Positions 1-10,699 of a stretch of DNA of 64,000 bases are shown in pieces. Position 1 is the first letter of the stretch, and every line of letters starts with the position of its first letter. The DNA is from Tipula vernalis. Its lineage: Eukaryota; Arthropoda; Insecta; Diptera; Tipulidae. The notes below the pieces were generated by a model. It ran no database searches, had not been told where the DNA came from, and worked only from the letters and a program-made list of their open reading frames with translations. Both the position numbers and the translations under genes were made by a program. The stretch covers positions 260,406,245-260,470,244 of the forward strand of contig OY282559.1 in assembly GCA_958295665.1 (NCBI GenBank), read 5' to 3'.

Positions 1-179
1 CGCAGCGAACTTCAATTACTTACCATACCATTGCATAATAAAGCATAGAAATTCAGAGTAGCCTTTAATGCGTCAGCAGAGATTTCAAACGGTGTTTTTT
101 AATGGACTTACTGATAGTCGTACCAACAGTGCAACCTACGCTATTTACCACAATATTACGTTTTCGTCTGCACAAAGTA

Positions 180-1905
180 GAAATTAATGTTGAGGTGGGG
201 AAAATATATTGTCAGATTCTAGTAAAAGCAAACCACCAAAGTTATCAAGCAATAGTGTGACGGACGAATCAAGCTCCTCGCTGCGGCGGCATTTTTAGCA
301 CCAACCAAATATAGTTATGTGAACAACCTGATGACAGGTGCGAATTCAATCGAGAAAGCTATTGCTTCAATTTCTGCGAATTAAAGAATAACCTTGCTCA
401 ATCCATTAAAGAATTTACGTAAGAGGGCACACTAAAAAAATCCTGGGATTGCAAATTAGATGTTTTCTCAAACCATGTCAGCGCGAGTACTCCAGTTTTC
501 ACGAAAATAAAGTTACTACCCCAGCTCAGCCATATCTTCGATCCATTAGGTTGATCGCCAGTAATCATTAAAAAAAAAATTGGTCCAGTCACTATGGTTG
601 CGTTAGATTGGGGTGATGAGTTACCGCTCCCAAGAAGACAGAAACGGATGGTCATCAGAGAACAACTGCAGCATTTAGAAGAAATACAAATACCAAGATG
701 GCTGAAAATAAATAATCATGAAGTCAAACTTCATTGATTTTGTGAAGCAAGCGAACGGCCGTACGCTGTTGTAATTTACTATTGCAGTTTAATAGCAGCA
801 ATATCCAAGGTTATGCAGGTTCTAAATTGGAACTTTGCGCTATGCACCTGCCTTCCAGCGAAACTAATAAAAATCAGTTTAGGAAATATTATAAGTAATC
901 ATATTAACGACAATTTGTTGGAACGACTCGATAATTGTTTTGGGTTGATTGTCAGGAGTCCCAATAAGATGGCAAACGTTTGTAGGAAACAGGACGTCGC
1001 AAATCATAGATGTCACCAAAAAAGATAGCTGGCATCACGTTCCGATTAAAGACAACCCAGCCGATTGTGCGTTAAATCTGATTCTCCCGTCCGAACTAGT
1101 TAATCACGATGTATAATGGAACTGACCTAGTTGGTTACGCGGCAATTCAAAAGTTTGGTCAGAGCAGAAAGTGAATTACGGTAGTACTGATGAAGAGCGT
1201 ACTAATTTCAACATAAACCTCTTAGTCGACTTACCAGAAAAAACATTTCTGAACGACACAGACTCTCTTACAGGAAAATTTTTAAGACGGTTGGCATAAT
1301 CCAACGTTTTGCCCACTATGTACATAAGAAAGTGGTGAAGCGTAAAGGGGCCAATAACTGTCACAGAGTTGGAAGCTGCAGTCCTACTATGTTGTAAGAA
1401 GGCCAAAATAGAATATATGCTAGAAGATATTAAGGCCAGTCAACAACAAAAACCAATTAAAAGCTTGAGTAATGAGAGTTCGAGGACGAATCCAAAACTC
1501 AAGTTCAGCATATGAGACGAAACATCCAGTCATTATAACACCTTCTAACTTATCAAAATTAGTAATAGAAGCTGGACCACAGCTGATATTAACATTTGGA
1601 ATATTGCTGCACCACAGCGGATATTAACCATTTTAAGGCAAAAATTATGATTAACAAACGGAAATCATGAGATGCGACAGGTGACAGGAAGTGTGTACAG
1701 GGTTCAGCATGTGAGGGCATCCTTAAAGTGGGAACAGATTTCGCTGGACCTATTCAGGCTTTTCTTAAGCGAGGTAGATGTTTAAAACCGTTTAAGGTCT
1801 ATATTTGAACACCGGTCGGTAGTGCATATCGAATTAACCGCCGATCTAGCAACTACCACGTTCTAACTGCCTTGAAACGGTATGTCGCAAAACGTGGTTT
1901 CTTTT
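180..1905 (+). pseudogene. BEL/Pao retrotransposon pol relic (RT/RNase H to integrase)
   Basis: Reading across frames on the plus strand gives, in order, pieces typical of BEL/Pao polyproteins: an RT C-terminal stretch with IFDPLG (about 525-550), IPRWLK followed by a CEASERPYAVVIY-like RNase H start (about 690-780), SKLELCAMHL (about 820), a KDNPADCA-like block (about 1050), GPITVTELEAAV ahead of the integrase (about 1345-1385), and an integrase core with VGTDFAGP (about 1730) and HIELTADLATTTF (about 1825-1855) running into LKRYVAKRGF. The two aspartates of the integrase core are in the last two blocks. Stops and frameshifts occur throughout, so it is dead. It enters from the left window edge and stops abruptly at a T-run near 1900. 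No LTR is visible. The family is firm from the motif order; the exact family member is unknown. Confidence 0.75.
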
Positions 1906-4900
1906 TTTTTTAAACAACCATGAAATTTAAATCAAATGTTTGTACTCGAAAGTTTCGGCACTCATAAGTTTCAGGCTTTGAGATATTTTTGAGTGAAAAA
2001 GTATTCAAAGTTTCAGGAGTGAATTTAGAAGAGATTTGTGTCATTCTATTTCACGATCCGAATTTCGAATGGAACCAAAAAACCTTAAAAAACCTCTCTT
2101 AATCACTTTTAATATTTAAGAAAATTAATTTCGCTATCAACAAAGTTAAGATTGCCGCCCGAGTTATATAGTAGAATCATTAAAGAAAAGGTAAGTGAAA
2201 AGAAAAAAAAATCCGATTGCTATTATGTATATAAATTCTTGCCAACTGCTTTAATTATGTAGTACCAATACAACCAGCCGCACACAACTTCCTCATTATA
2301 ACAAACAATAGTAATTATTACATTAGCCATAGATAATTCCACATTTTAAAATAAAAAAAAAGTATTTTTTGCTCTAATATTGATTATTACTTATAAGAGC
2401 AAAAAATTGTTATTTTAACATAAGCCACTTATTATACACAAGCAAACTAAAAAGAAAAAAAAATACTTATTAATAAGTTAAAGCAAAAAATTTGCATAAA
2501 ATATAAGACTTTAAAAAAAACGACACGCTATATGTGCGCTTGTATTTTCATTTCTAGACAACTTTCATTATAATTGTATTCAGATAGATATGTAAAGTCT
2601 CTCTAGAGAAAATACAAAACTAGGTAACTAATAGACAATACACCATATATCTACATATGTGCTCTTTAAATGTGTCTCACATTTTATTATGTATATAAAG
2701 TTATATCGTGTTACTACTGATAAGTACATTACGTTTTGTTGTACCGAAAATAAATTTTATTGAACCAATATAACAGGAGGAGACAATGAGACATACTCTT
2801 GTATATACACAGATGTATGTTTAGTTAGGCGAGAAAATTAGAATAATGTTAGCACACCCAATAATATTTTTCATTTTATTACCAATTATTTAATTTAATA
2901 ACAAGAAATAAATAAATACCGAGTTACAGAATGAGAGATATAAATAAGAGCTAAAAACCAATTTTTGGACAAACGATTAAACCAAAATAATATGACTGTG
3001 TGACTATGTGTAATACATAAATTTGATATATTGATTGCATGTGAACGTCATTGAATCGATTTGTGTTGTATTTAAAAAATGTAATAATATTTTATAAATA
3101 AATCGTCGACAAATAAAATTTATGTTATTACAAAAGTTTCGATAAAAATTTCAATTGTTGTTTTGTTACATACCTAGCTATTATAAAAAAAAAACTTTGG
3201 TTTTTAAATTTTATTCTAATATTGATCAATTTATTTATATAGAACTGTTTTCACAATGGGTGGTGATTAATAAAGATTTAATTAAATATGTATAGATTTA
3301 AAATGCGCAGATCTTTTGTCTTTGAAACATAGTTAGTACGACAGAATTTCGGTTTGAGAGGTTGAAACTATCCTTAAAAAAAGTGTAGCTAAGTAATATT
3401 TAGTTATATGTACTGCAAACTATGTACTGTAGACACAGCTACCGTATCCGAAACCCAACTTATGAAATTAAAATGTGAGAGGGGTAGGCCCCAGTTTCCT
3501 ATGATACAATTGCAAATGCGATGCTAACGCCTGATTTCCATTATGAAAGTATTTTTATCAGTAAAAATAAAGCGAGATAAAAATATAGATTTACTTGAGG
3601 TGTGAAAGGAAAATTTTTTTTTCAGTACTGAAAAAAATTGTGTTCACTGTACTATGTAACCATAATTTACTGGTGTATAACCATAATTTACTGAAGAAAA
3701 ATATGAAGCGAAGTACGTTTTTTCAGTATTTTACAATACATCTACATACAGAATGAATAAGGATAGTAAATTTTTCTCGCACACTGAATTAATGGAATTT
3801 TTGATTGTCTTAACTCCTCTGTCTTTTTCAGTAAAATATACAAGTCAGTAAGATTTTCTCATGGAAATCAAGCTTAACATACATAGCTACTTATATCAAC
3901 TTTGGACTGCTTAGCAGCAAAAATGGTAAATTTAATACTCTTTCACTTCACAATTAAAAAAATAATTTATGATTTTTCATAGTGAATTTTGGCCATACAT
4001 TTTCATAACAGAAACATTTTTATTAAATAACTGAATCGTAAAGTCGTTACTTGATCAAAAACATTAAATTCAATACGTTTCCACCAAAAAAATGTTCGTG
4101 AACAAAAATTGTTCCAATGATGTTTGTGAAGAATTTTAATCGATCCATGAAATGGACGAATTTTAAGCGATCCATCAAAGTGGTTCCGAATAGGAAAGCT
4201 AAGGTTTTGTCGCAAAAAAAAAAAAAAATATTGCGGAAATAATTGAAAAAAAAAAAAACAATAAGAGAAAAGAGAAACATGAATTTTGGTTATCAAGCTT
4301 CTAGAAAAAGTTTTCAACACAATTATTACATACTGAACTTGAGAACTGATGATAGGAATATGAGTAGTTTGTTTAGAAATTTCAGTAATACCATATGTCA
4401 CAACACGATTTAAAATTTTGGAAATAGTCTTCAAAAATACGAAAGAACAATACAAACTACAAAGAATCTATTCCTGGCATAACCCATTTTTTGAATGCAG
4501 GAATACAGTGCTCACGAACTATTTCTTTATTTCTTTTTTAGAGTGCTCATCGAACTAACTATTTCAAAATTAGTTCCTTTAGCTAAACACACTAGGAAAA
4601 TGAAAACTTGTTTGTACATAAAAAATAAAAAAACATGTATCCCCCAAATAATCACAAAATGCACAAACATCGAATTCTCTTTGCTGTATCAACATCGGTT
4701 GGAATACAAATAAATGGTCGCGAAGATTCGCAACTATTTTTTGTATGCGCATGATTGTCGACAACACTGCAAAAATATCGTATTCGGTAGCATTCACAGA
4801 CGTTAGCGAACACAGTGCGCGTTTGGTGGATGATCGGCTTAAATATGTCAAGAAAATAATAATTTTATTTGATTTGTACCTAATAAAAAATCAAGGAAAA

Positions 4901-5193
4901 AAAATTGAATAATGATCCAATATAGATTTATTTTAATTTAAAAAAATTGGCTGACCAGTGACCATTCAATATTATCTATCATATCTTGTTACGATATTTA
5001 TTTTTATATGAAAATTGAAATTACGATCGTTTTGGATGCTACTCCTATGTCAAATTTCTAACAAACACTAAATATTAAAAAACTGTTTTTATATCCATTT
5101 TGTTCCTACGTGATTTACGAATCTCCCCTCCCCTCTATTTTTTTTTCTTATCACATATGTATGTATATAAGAAAAAAGAGGGTGATTACCATC
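1906..5193. other. AT-rich stretch without recognised genes
   Basis: I see no protein family here. The longer open frames on the minus strand around 4003-4455 are phenylalanine-rich translations of A/T runs. A duplicated phrase (ATAACCATAATTTACTG) occurs at about 3658-3695. The segment around 3550-3600 (TCAGTAAAAATAA then GAGATAAAAATATA) resembles 35915-35955, so part of it is probably an old dispersed repeat. Confidence 0.5.
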
Positions 5194-5199
5194 CTACTT

Positions 5200-6950
5200 T
5201 TTTATATAAAAAACGAGACCTATAAAAATAAAAGAGAAGGAAGAATTTGTGGGTGTTGATAAAATGTTACTTTCTACGGAATTCCAATGAGGTACTAATC
5301 TGTGCATTAGTCCTTTTCGTATTTTGTGAAATATCTGTGAGTTTGTGTTGATGTTCGTGTAAATAGGTTTTTCTGTGGTCAACTGTTGTGCATATTTAGA
5401 GTCGATTTTTGGTTTTCCGATTTCTTTTATATGTTCTGTAAATCTTACCTCGAAACTTCTACCAGTTGGCCCGATGTTGAATTTGGGGCAATCATTACAT
5501 GTAATCTTGAAGTTTCCGGTGTCTATGGGTGTATCTATGTTACGTTATTTGAGTCGATCCCTAATTTGTGGTTTATTTAAAATGTCATCGTGTATCGTGT
5601 GTTTTAAAACCCTTCATTGTATTCTTGTTGATGTTATTATTATACTCTATAGTCTATAGTGATGTATTTCTCTGTTTGTTCGTTTTGCTTGTTTAATACT
5701 CTGCGGTTTCTTCCAAACGTACCTTTTGTTCTTTTTATCACTTAAGTCCATGTTATATCCGTTTTTTATTGCTATGTGTTTAATGATTTTCAATTCTTCG
5801 GTATAGTACTGAGGGTTCATCGGCAACGTGTTTAGTCTCTGTCAGATGATTTGTCTATATCGTGGTATTTGCATGTATGCTTGTTGTTTACATATGTTAT
5901 TGTCAAGTCTAAAAAATTAATGGATTTGTTTGTCTTTGATTCTAGAGTAAAGTGTATGTTCGGATTTGTGTTGTTTATGTTCTTGTGAAGAATCCTGAGT
6001 TGTCTCGTTGTGCCGTTAAAGAGTATTAGAATATCGTCCTCGAATCCGTGCTAGTTACCTGATTATTTGGCTTTTATTGTTCGATTCCGTTAATTTTCAG
6101 ATTTTCAAAGTAGTTTTTGCATAGGTTAACTAAAGTTCCTGATAGAGGATTTCCCATTGGAAGTCCATTAGTTTGTGAATAGAATTTGTTGTTGTGTTGA
6201 AAATAGTTTTGTTCAGTAATTCTGGTAGTTAGAGTTATAATTTCGTCAATTTTTTATTTCTTGGTTCCGTTTTTCTGTAACAGCTCCTTGGTTATTTGAA
6301 TTGTTTCTTGAGTTGGTATGTTCGTATACATTTTAGTTATGACGAATGACGCCAATTTCGCTGTAGGCGATTCATCTATTGGATCTCTTTTGTGTTGATT
6401 AGTTCGATGTTATTTCTGATTCAATGATCGTTTTGTATTTGTATATTTTTGCTGAGGAATGCGGTTGTGAAGTCTATGTTCGGTCTTATTGTCGTTTCCG
6501 GTTTGTGAATTTTCGGTAGTGCTCTGGTTTTTGGGGCCATTGGTTTTATGGGTTTAAGTCGTCTTTTTTGTACTGGGTTAAACAATGCAAAACATTTGCT
6601 AATCTTTTTATTGATCGTTTTGTGATATTTGTTTGTTGGGTCCTCATGGAGTTCAACTATGTTATTGTTTTCGATATAGCCATTAATCTTCGAGTTATAG
6701 TCATCTGTTTTCATTGTAAGTGTGAATTTTCTCAATCTGCTTTTGCTATCAGTGCGTCAATTTTTAATAACTGGACATTTATATCTTTCACTGTATGTAT
6801 TTCGGTTTCGTCTATGTTTTGTTTATCGTTGCCTTGTTTTTACGTATTTCAATTGCTACAATATGAGTCCGTATGTCAACCTGCTGTTATTCGCTTGTTG
6901 GCCTTATTGCGTTTTCAATATCATGTAGTTGCCGTGTAGGAGGAGAATTA
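5200..6950 (-). pseudogene. Penelope-like retroelement relic with GIY-YIG endonuclease
   Basis: Read on the minus strand. Starting from high coordinates there is DPTNKYHKTINKKIS then LPKIHKPETTIRP (about 6480-6640), matching the N-terminal part of Penelope-type reverse transcriptases. NGLPMGNPLSGTLVNL (about 6125-6175) corresponds to the PLE RT block GLAMGNPLS. FEDDILILFNG (about 6010-6050) stands where YVDD is expected. The C-terminal part has CNDCPKFNIGPTGRSFEVRF and TEHIKEIG (about 5425-5520), the start of a GIY-YIG nuclease with IG in place of YIG. In PLEs the nuclease primes target insertion. Many stops and shifts separate the blocks, so the element is dead. No terminal repeats were found. 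Family confidence is good because RT and GIY-YIG occur in the right order. Confidence 0.75.
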
Positions 6951-7617
6951 TTAAATATGAGTCTCTTCTCCAGTAATATTTGTTGCTGATTATTAAACGT
7001 GATGTCCGTCATATTATGTACTTATGGTGAATTTTACCATTGCAAATTTGACTAAATTCATGATTTATCTGCATTTGTTCTTTGAACTCTTATTTTTTGT
7101 ACTGAACTTTGTTGAACAATCAGTATTTGTGGTTTTTTCTTAATGACGTTTGGAAGAAGCAGAACACAAAACGAACAAACGAACAAACAAAAAAAACAAA
7201 TAAAACAAACAATCAAACAAATAAAAAAATCTCCTACAAAAAAAGAAGTTGCTTACAAATGGCGTAATTTAGTGTAAATTGATCAAGAAATACGAAATAG
7301 AAGTTGTAAGGTAATGTTTGAAAGATGAATAAAATGTATCCACCCGGAACATTTTCTAGGTTTTTATGTGAAGGGAAATACAAATTTTTTCTTAATTTTA
7401 TGCTTTTTGTTTTAAATAACGCATGATTTATAATTGCTTGTTGCAGTTTATACGTAATTAGATGAATATAAAATTCAGATAAATCTAATTACTAACGTAT
7501 GGTAAATTTTATACGCACTATAATGTAGAGGTAATATTTTGTTTGTTTATTTTCATTCGGTCTACACGAGACAAAATTTCTCTTTCTCAAAGTCTATTTT
7601 ATGTTTGTTTATGTAAA
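6951..7617. other. AT-rich spacer
   Basis: No coding or structural feature recognised. An AAAC/AACA-rich low-complexity run lies at about 7165-7225. Confidence 0.4.
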
Positions 7618-7809
7618 GGGTGTTTTTTTTGTTTAGACAGAACTTACCGAAGCGTTAAGTGTCAAACGAGTTGTCATACTACGCTCGCTGTTTGACATTC
7701 ATTATCAGTATACTTTGGCAAATTATCATGAATAGACGCACACTTGAACAACGCTAGCAAATTATCCAAATATACTTTGAAAATCAGTCGTTGATTCGAC
7801 CAATTTATA

Positions 7810-7884
7810 GACAAGAAGTGGTTTCAACAGTCCTGATAAGAAGTGGTTTAAACAGACCTGATAAGAAGTGGTTTCAACAGGATG
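7810..7884 (+). repeat. three tandem 25-bp units
   Basis: Three consecutive 25-bp copies (7810-7834, 7835-7859, 7860-7884), each containing AAGAAGTGGTTT(C/A)AACAG. They lie at the deletion junction of the mariner relic and duplicate its KKWFQQ codons. Confidence 0.9.
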
Positions 7885-7930
7885 GCGCCATGTGCCATAC
7901 GGCGACGATAACCATAAATTTATTGAAATC

Positions 7931-8025
7931 AAAATTTGGCGGTAAGTTGATTTGTTGTGCGATTTGAGACCTCTCCTTATTAGGAGAGGTGTCAAATCGC
8001 GCGACAAATTAACTTATCACCAATT
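7931..8025. repeat. fold-back inverted duplication inside the DDE region
   Basis: Two arms of about 44 bp (about 7933-7977 and 7982-8025) are inverted copies separated by about 4 bases, with about six mismatches. The second arm interrupts the CDLTPL/DYFLWG coding continuity, so it is an inserted inverted copy of the preceding bases. Confidence 0.85.
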
Positions 8026-8962
8026 AAGATTATTTCCTTTGGGGCCACGTGAAGTCAATGATTTATGCTCAAAGAAACAATTGACGCCTTATTTGTGATA
8101 TACGGCCAGCAGTGCTCGAAAAAATGGCCTAAAATTGGACGTTCAGAATGCGCTTCGTCAAGAACAGCGGCAGTGGCCATATGCCATATAAGTTAGAGAA
8201 TGAAGATCTAAAAATAAATTTAAACATTGACGTGACACCAACAGAGAGTAGAAAACCTGTAGATATATTATTTAACTACTCCACAGACGAAAAGAAACTA
8301 GAAACAGAAACCGATTGGATCTTGAAAAAAAGACCATCGAACAGAATTAAAAAGAAGCAAGCTGAATATTTATCGGAATTCGAGCAGCTTGAGCAGATAA
8401 CTAAATCTGTTAAGAGCTCAGAGCAACAAGAAAGTAAAACATAGAGAAGCAGCCTCCACCAATTCAGTGGGCATATCAAATTATTCCGAAATCCAAACGT
8501 TGATAAAATCGGTAAAACGAAAAATAAATACAAGGACACGGCTTTAAACAATGATATGTGGAAAAAAAAACACGACGGACTCCGACACATTCCGGAAGTT
8601 AACCATGAAGCATAATGTGGTTACCAATGGTTCACATATGAAGACAAAAATAATCGTCCAATTAAAATTATGGCTAGAGGGTTTCATTCAACTTGCATGA
8701 GCAACCAAATAGCAGAGGACTTACAAAGTAAAGACCTGAAAATATTAGATACTGTAAATATTATCAAAACAGAGAGAACACAAAACGAAAATGAAAGTTC
8801 TACTAAAACTTATTCTAAAACTCGTATAAGTTTTCAAAAACGCAGGTTTGATTAAGATTTATTAATGAAATATATTTGATATTGTCATATTAAGCTATAA
8901 AAAGTCAAACAAATATTTATTCTTTTGATTAAAAATTTATATAAATAAAAAAATCTATTTCA

Positions 8963-10210
8963 TGGTGTTCACAAAAATAGCAGTCCGAAACAATGCTTAG
9001 GAATAATTAAAAAATTCATCAAAAAAACTTAACAAGTACCACTTCTGTGTGTTGTTTTTTAATAAAGCAGTCAATATTTAGTTGCATGCCCACTATTACG
9101 AACGACAGCCGCGGATCTCCTTTTCATAGAGTCCACTAAGTTTGACATTTCTCAATGGGTATTGTACTCCATACTTCGGGCACTGCCTCCCATAACTGCT
9201 GGGCATTTTTTGGATTAACTTTGCTCACTTTATTTTTGACATCAGCCCACACATTTTCTATCGAATTGAGGTCCGGTGATTGCGTTGGCTACTCCATAAG
9301 ATTAATTTTGTACTTCCGAAACCATGACTTCGCCTGTTTGCTTGTCTGTTTTTGGCCGTTATCTTGTTGAAACACTCATTTCATACTCAGCATACGGTAT
9401 AGCATGATGTCTTCAAGTATTTTAATGTATAGAAATTTATCAATGATGTCCGTTATGGGATATATCGGCCCAACACCATAGTATGAGAAGCAAGCCCAAA
9501 CCATCAATTTTGAACCACCATGCTTAACAGTCTTTACTGTGTGCTTTGGGTCGTGGGCAGTGTTTGGAGGTCTTCTCACATATTGTTGACAACCTGTGGA
9601 ACCATAAAGGACAATTTTACTTTCGTCGCTCCATAAAACATTTCGCCAGGTTTCTAGGGGCCAATTGACGTGCGCCTTACCGAACCGTATTCTTTTTGCC
9701 ACATGTCTCTTGCTGAGCAATAGTAATTTTATTGCACTCCTGGTGACAAATTTAGCTTCTAATAGGCGGCGCCTTTGTATAGTCACCGCACTTACAGGTA
9801 CCTGAAGTTCCTCCTTTATCTTTTTTGAGCTGATATGAGAGTCGTTCTTTACCATTTGTATGATTTGTCGGTCAATACGCTTAGTTGTTTTCCTTTTTGG
9901 CTCACGTGTTTTAGCCATATCAGTCCATTTTACTGAATTACAGACCACTTTCGCAGAACACCAGATAATTTATTGTATTTCACGGTAAGATTTTCCTTCA
10001 CATCGAAGTTTTTTAATAAGGTTTCGCTTTTCTTCCGTGCAGTGCATGGATCGACCCATTACTTTTCTAAAATCCAGTTAAATACGGTTTTTGCACTTTA
10101 CGAATTATGAGAAAAATTTGTACTTACCAATTAGTTAAAAAGTTTCAACTCTTCGTTAAAAAATCTCGTTAGAAATTATATTTCTTGCGTTGCTGCTATT
10201 ATTATGAACA
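8963..10210 (-). mobile_element. Tc1-like transposon, defective
   Basis: Terminal sequences TGTTCACAAAAATAGCAG (8966-8983) and its inverted relative at about 10191-10210 (TGTTCATAATAATAGCAG when read inward) bracket a Tc1 transposase relic. A second inverted copy of the same end, TGTTCATATTAATAGCAGC, sits at about 10387-10405, so the true right end could be either one or two ends may have been joined. No clear TA duplication remains. It lies within LINE ORF1. Confidence 0.65.
9055..10064 (-). pseudogene. Tc1-like transposase (DD34E type), broken
   Basis: The minus strand starts at 10064 with MGRSMHCTEEKRN and LIKKLRCEGKSYREIQ (paired-like helix-turn-helix), then stops. The longest open part (9376-9948) contains KRKTTKRIDRQI, the second HTH (VSAVTIQRRRL), WPLETWRNVLWSDESKI (first catalytic D), KHGGSKLMVWACFS and then a shift. 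Further down are VFQQDNG (second D), SPDLNSIENVW (third acidic position, E) at about 9260-9295, and SMKRRSAAVVRNSG at the C-terminus. At least three frame breaks make it inactive. It belongs to the Tc1 branch rather than mariner because the third acidic residue is E. Confidence 0.8.
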
Positions 10211-10699
10211 GCTTGGTTCAAACACTCGCTAACAAATGATTTATCATAAAACATATTTAAGCATTTTTTTGAAACAGTAATGATAAATCGTTAATAAGAG
10301 AGGAGAGAAGAAACCCTCAGAGCATTGCCAACCTTGGAAAAAAGTAAGGAGTAAAAAATATTAAAGAGTTACTAAAGCAAGGTAATGCGCTGCTATTAAT
10401 ATGAACACAACTTTACATAATATAAAAAGGAGTACTAAAGAGAAAAAATAATACAAAAATACTTCAGTGCAAGAAGTGTCAAGGTTATTATAACACACAT
10501 AGAAACACTGCGGGTGGGACCTACGATGTGTAAAATGTGCTGGTAGGCACATGACAGAATTATGTACAATAAATAAAATATATTCCAGCCAAACGTAGAA
10601 ACCAGCCAATTAGACAAGCCTGCAAGAAAGTAAGTATCAGCAACATATTGCTCTCCTCGACACAATTGACAGTCGAAGGATTATGCTAAACTTTTTAAA

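Larger units (their letters stand above)
7620..8192 (+). pseudogene. mariner-like transposase relic, rearranged
   Basis: The left part encodes MNRRTLEQR followed by QIIQIYFENQSLI (about 7728-7800), the N-terminal helix-turn-helix start common in insect IS630/mariner-type transposases. Most of the middle is missing. The right part has KKWFQQDGAMCHTA (about 7862-7905; catalytic D in QQD), then CDL-PL, an inserted inverted copy, DYFLWGHVKSM (about 8027-8060) and the tail MRFVKNSGSGHMP (8148-8187). It carries an internal deletion, a 25-bp triplication and a fold-back insertion between the last two conserved blocks, so it cannot encode an enzyme. The right end abuts the LINE relic; no intact TIR pair is visible. 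Confidence 0.65.
8193..10600 (+). pseudogene. LINE ORF1 (gag-like) relic, split by a Tc1 insertion
   Basis: The first part contains TDWILKKRPSNRIKKKQ (about 8314-8364), then KWFTYEDKNNRPIKIMARGF and SNQIAEDLQSKDLKILDTVN (about 8628-8760), which fit the PRE_C2HC-type RNA-binding domain of Jockey-clade ORF1 proteins. After the Tc1 insertion the coding trace resumes with QCKKCQGY and RCVKCAGRHMTELC (about 10468-10575), two CCHC zinc knuckles, reached only by changing frame. ORF1 products of this clade bind their own RNA and traffic it to the nucleus. The first 15 residues of the open frame starting at 8148 belong to the neighbouring mariner tail, not to this gene. Confidence 0.6.

Noticed and set aside
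4003..4455. 150-codon minus-strand ORF
   Set aside because: Phenylalanine-rich translation of A/T runs, no domain, no coding-like composition.
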